Assembly (NCBI RefSeq): GCF_037975245.1
Contig: NC_092578.1
Location: 12,816,321-12,880,320 of the forward strand
From: Apostichopus japonicus
Taxonomy: Eukaryota; Echinodermata; Holothuroidea; Aspidochirotida; Stichopodidae
Length of the DNA stretch: 64,000 nt
Direction: 5' to 3'
Shown one piece after another: positions 61,279 through 64,000 of the stretch (within the stretch, counting starts at the first letter, position 1; each line of letters opens with the position of its first letter). Below the pieces are notes generated by a model. It ran no database searches, was not told the origin of the DNA, and saw nothing but the letters and a program-made list of their open reading frames with translations. The position numbers were made by a program, and so were the translations under genes.

Positions 61279-61519
61279 CAGGGGCGTGTGCAGAAATTTC
61301 CACAGGGGGGGGGGGGAGGGGGTTCCAACATGTGATTAAATGTAGTGACTGCAATACTGAGGGAGGGTTCTAAGAAGAGGGGGTGTCCCTCTCCCCTTTT
61401 AGAGATATTTTAACAAGGAAGTGCAACTGGTGCCATATTATGCCATTTGTTGTAGTAAATTATCTTCATTATTTAGCCAACATTCTCGAGCAAGCCCCCC
61501 CCCCCTGCACACGCCCCTG
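61279..61519. mobile_element. hAT-like MITE, 241 bp
   Basis: Ends caggggcgtgtgcag and ctgcacacgcccctg with poly-G/C next to them. No target duplication seen, so old or rearranged. Confidence 0.65.
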
Positions 61520-61659
61520 ACGGTGAATTCAACAGAAGTATACTTCCGTAAGTCAAATACTTTGCAGTTAGTTCTAGGTTCACCCCCCGTTTTTACTGGA
61601 CTAATAGCCTAAACCCCGCCTACATCGGCTGTCAATCAATCGTCGAAATTTCCGAGGAG

Positions 61660-61870
61660 GGGAATGTCCGAGGGAAAATTGTCCGGGGGAATTATCATGG
61701 TTAGGAATTGTCCGGAGTGGGAATTCTCCGGGGCAATTGTCAGGGTTGGCAATTGTCCGTGTGGGAATTGTCTGGGGAGCAATTGTCAGGATTGGGCATT
61801 GTCCGAGGGGAATCGTCCGGGGGAGGGGGTAATCGTCCCGGGAAGGGGGGGGGATTCGTCCAAGGGGAGT
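61660..61870. repeat. G-rich imperfect minisatellite
   Basis: Degenerate repeats of ggaattgtccg and gggg, ~20-30 bp long. Confidence 0.7.
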
Positions 61871-61970
61871 TTTTCGGGAGCCCGTACAAGAGTGGATGGC
61901 ATACTTATATGTAAGTGTATAGGAAGTTCATGCTGTGAGGAAGGGGAACGGCCGGCGGTTTAGAGAGTAG

Positions 61971-63480
61971 TCGCATCAAAAATGAACTATTATGTTTCTT
62001 TGGTAAAGCTGACTATTCCGCTCGATATTACTTGCCGATAAACTTAAATAGACGTATATACAACGCAATATTTAATAATAAATACGACAGAGAGAATAAA
62101 TAAAATTAACAATTGTTTCAATAAAGATTTATTCCAAATATCGTTTATTTCTGAACTGTTTTATAGTGTCTTTGTGTGTAAAAGTAAACCATTATTACTT
62201 CCCGTCACCATGTTAAAATGAAACACCCATCACAGGTATTGGATCGGTTTTCCTTGCGTTCAAAGAGTAAGATCTGAGGATAAAAACGACGAAAATTTCA
62301 AACTTTAAAGTAGAACGATAGTGACAGAAAAAAAATCTCTCATTTTCATATATAATGTAGTTTATATGTTACCAAGCAACATATTTTTTTAATTTTCCAA
62401 ATAGCACACCGGAAAGTTATATAAAAGGGAATTAAAACATCGTTTTTTCGCCTCCGTAATTTAGGAATTTGCAAACACTGCAACGACCTTGAACAGCCCT
62501 CAGGTCAGTGAATGACGTCACTGTGATGATCTTTTCTGTTGTGAACTGTTCAGTACGGAGCTGTGCGTGCATTTCGTGTCAGCATAACTGTTATTTTCCG
62601 GCGTAATGTTCAAGACATAAATAGATAATGAATATCATAGTGTTTCTTGATTTCTTCACCACGTGTTTACAAGTTTTTTTTTTACGAAATTTGCGGCGAT
62701 TTCGCAACGATTTCTCAATATCTGAAGAGGTAACTCGCAAGCTGACCCAAAGTAACATAAATCTCAAGATCACGTTTTTGGCGGGTTTTATACAGAGTGA
62801 TGTATGAATGTGCTCACTTACCAGTCAAACTGGCACAATAACAATAGTGATGATAGTCTCAAACGTAGATTAGTATAACATCCGAAAGAAATCCAAAGTT
62901 CTAAACAAAGTAGATTCGCTTGTATGCACTAGGCCTACTGAAAAACATAAACGTTCCTTGTTCCGTGCGTCATTAAATCCAACAGAAAGGTTTCATTGAG
63001 CTTGAAGTACAACCGCATTTGAACTCAATCGAGTTGTTAGTCTAGCTCGAACAATTTTCTCACTACATGCAATGCCTATTGCGTTTATTCACATGCATGC
63101 CTCGTGGTTTGGGATTCAGGAGGAATCGTATCAGTTCTAGCCCAACTTCACGTAGGTCCGCAAACGGTACTTTCACACTGTGCAAACACAAGTGACAGTG
63201 TGCGCTACCGTAAGTAATACTTACACGATGTTTTGTTTCGCTCGAGCATACACACATTTCCTATTCGTATTACATTTAAAGTGGTTTGGAGGGTATGAAC
63301 ACATGTCTGCCCCAAAAAACTCTGCCTAAGCGACGTCCATGCCCCAATTGAAATTTGCACGTGGATTCTCTCCTCACATAGTCATTAGGTTGTTCACGTC
63401 TGACATGTCTTCCAGTTCCAACACTTACTGTTGCATTTATCGGGATATATATAAATAATGCGGCATAAAAGCATCAATCT
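61971..63480. other. No supported gene
   Basis: AT-rich DNA without repeats or domain-bearing ORFs that I can identify. Confidence 0.45.
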
Positions 63481-63481
63481 T

Positions 63482-63750
63482 TCAAACTTGTATTACTTTA
63501 GTGACCTTGCCACACGCAAATTTCAATTGGGCCCGAGAATCATCTTCTGTGAAGTGGGCAGAACAAACTCTCACATTCTTGCCATGAGAAACTCCTGGTG
63601 CGATGAAGTCTTTCCTGGTCCTCCTCACAAATCGTATCCAGAGTTTCCGATATCTCTCACTATTTTTCCGCTTGGAAAATTGAAAAAACTTATTGTAGAG
63701 TCCACATTCGTTCTGTTGCATTCCCCTACAACGCAATTTCTTGGATTTTG
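63482..63750 (-). pseudogene. THAP-type zinc-finger fragment with a frameshift
   Basis: One frame encodes CVVGECNRTN then ISFFNFPS, the start of a C2CH THAP domain. The adjacent frame encodes RYRKLWIRFVRR, then KNVRVCSAHFTEDD, its second half with the C-x2-H pair. The two halves are in register except for a one-base loss between them near 63676-63692. An AG at 63751-63752 could be an acceptor. THAP domains bind DNA and occur in host regulators and P-element-like transposases; too little remains to choose. An assembly error could also explain the shift. Confidence 0.6.
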
Positions 63751-64000
63751 CTAGTGGTTTACGTTGTTTGTCGAGTCCAATATAGAGTAGGTTGCAACTA
63801 AACTTACACACTAAGTGCACACTGCTGAAGTACACTACGCCGAGCTCACGTTGTTATCATCATAATGACGTCACATGTCACTGTAGATCACGTGATCATC
63901 ATATCGCTGTTCGCGAAAAGCCCAATTTTTGTTTAAAAAATCAACGAGTTTAGGAATTTTTTTTAAGCCTTTCCCAACATCGGATTGACTTGAATTTTCA

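Noticed and set aside
62591..62773. Minus ORF starting with a hydrophobic run
   Set aside because: Quickly becomes Lys/Arg-rich low complexity; no domain or splice support.

Overview
This is a metazoan (intron-rich, AT-rich, repeat-laden) genomic window, most likely from an invertebrate deuterostome such as an echinoderm. The grounds are the receptor architecture, dense short interspersed DNA transposons and the recurrent TAGGCCTA-type octamer; the taxon is an inference, not proven. No bacterial-type genes, rRNA, CRISPR or intact transposase/reverse-transcriptase ORFs were seen.

The dominant gene is an adhesion GPCR on the minus strand. I could assemble 18 coding exons from 42494 down to 7334. 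Every junction has GT/AG sites and compatible phase, and the total is 3810 nt (1269 codons plus stop). Domain order is signal peptide, LDL-receptor class A, Ig, a ~205-residue single-exon region I do not recognise, a second Ig, SEA domain, hormone-receptor-like Cys module, GAIN/GPS, seven TM helices and a ~60-residue Ser/Asn-rich tail. The SEA (GSVVV) and GPS (HL/T) autoproteolysis motifs are both intact, suggesting a two-cut receptor related to the ADGRF (GPR116/Ig-Hepta) group.

Downstream on the same strand (3342 to 667) lies the 3' part of a second gene: two Ig-like exons, a TM exon, a 25-nt microexon and a terminal exon. Its signal-peptide exon was not found. At the right edge there is a THAP-type zinc-finger fragment split by a frameshift (minus strand, 63482-63750) and an unassigned plus-strand exon-like ORF (59332-59484).

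Most of the remaining DNA is repeats. Receptor introns carry tandem arrays with ~24, ~44, ~46, ~56 and ~104 bp units, a palindromic array, and local duplications that copied the edges of exons 3 and 12. Intron 3 holds a 6.6-kb foldback element (27300-33932) with 9-bp target duplications and arms built of 179-bp tandem units, with a hAT-like element nested in its loop. Many other hAT-like elements with exact or near-exact 8-bp target duplications lie at 5-6 kb, 23-24 kb, 34-35 kb and 51-55 kb, several nested. About 500 bp upstream of the receptor ATG sits a 5.8-kb inverted repeat (arms 42994-44830 and 47015-48836). The region from 54.9 to 63.4 kb is largely gene-poor and has a long TATG/TG microsatellite.
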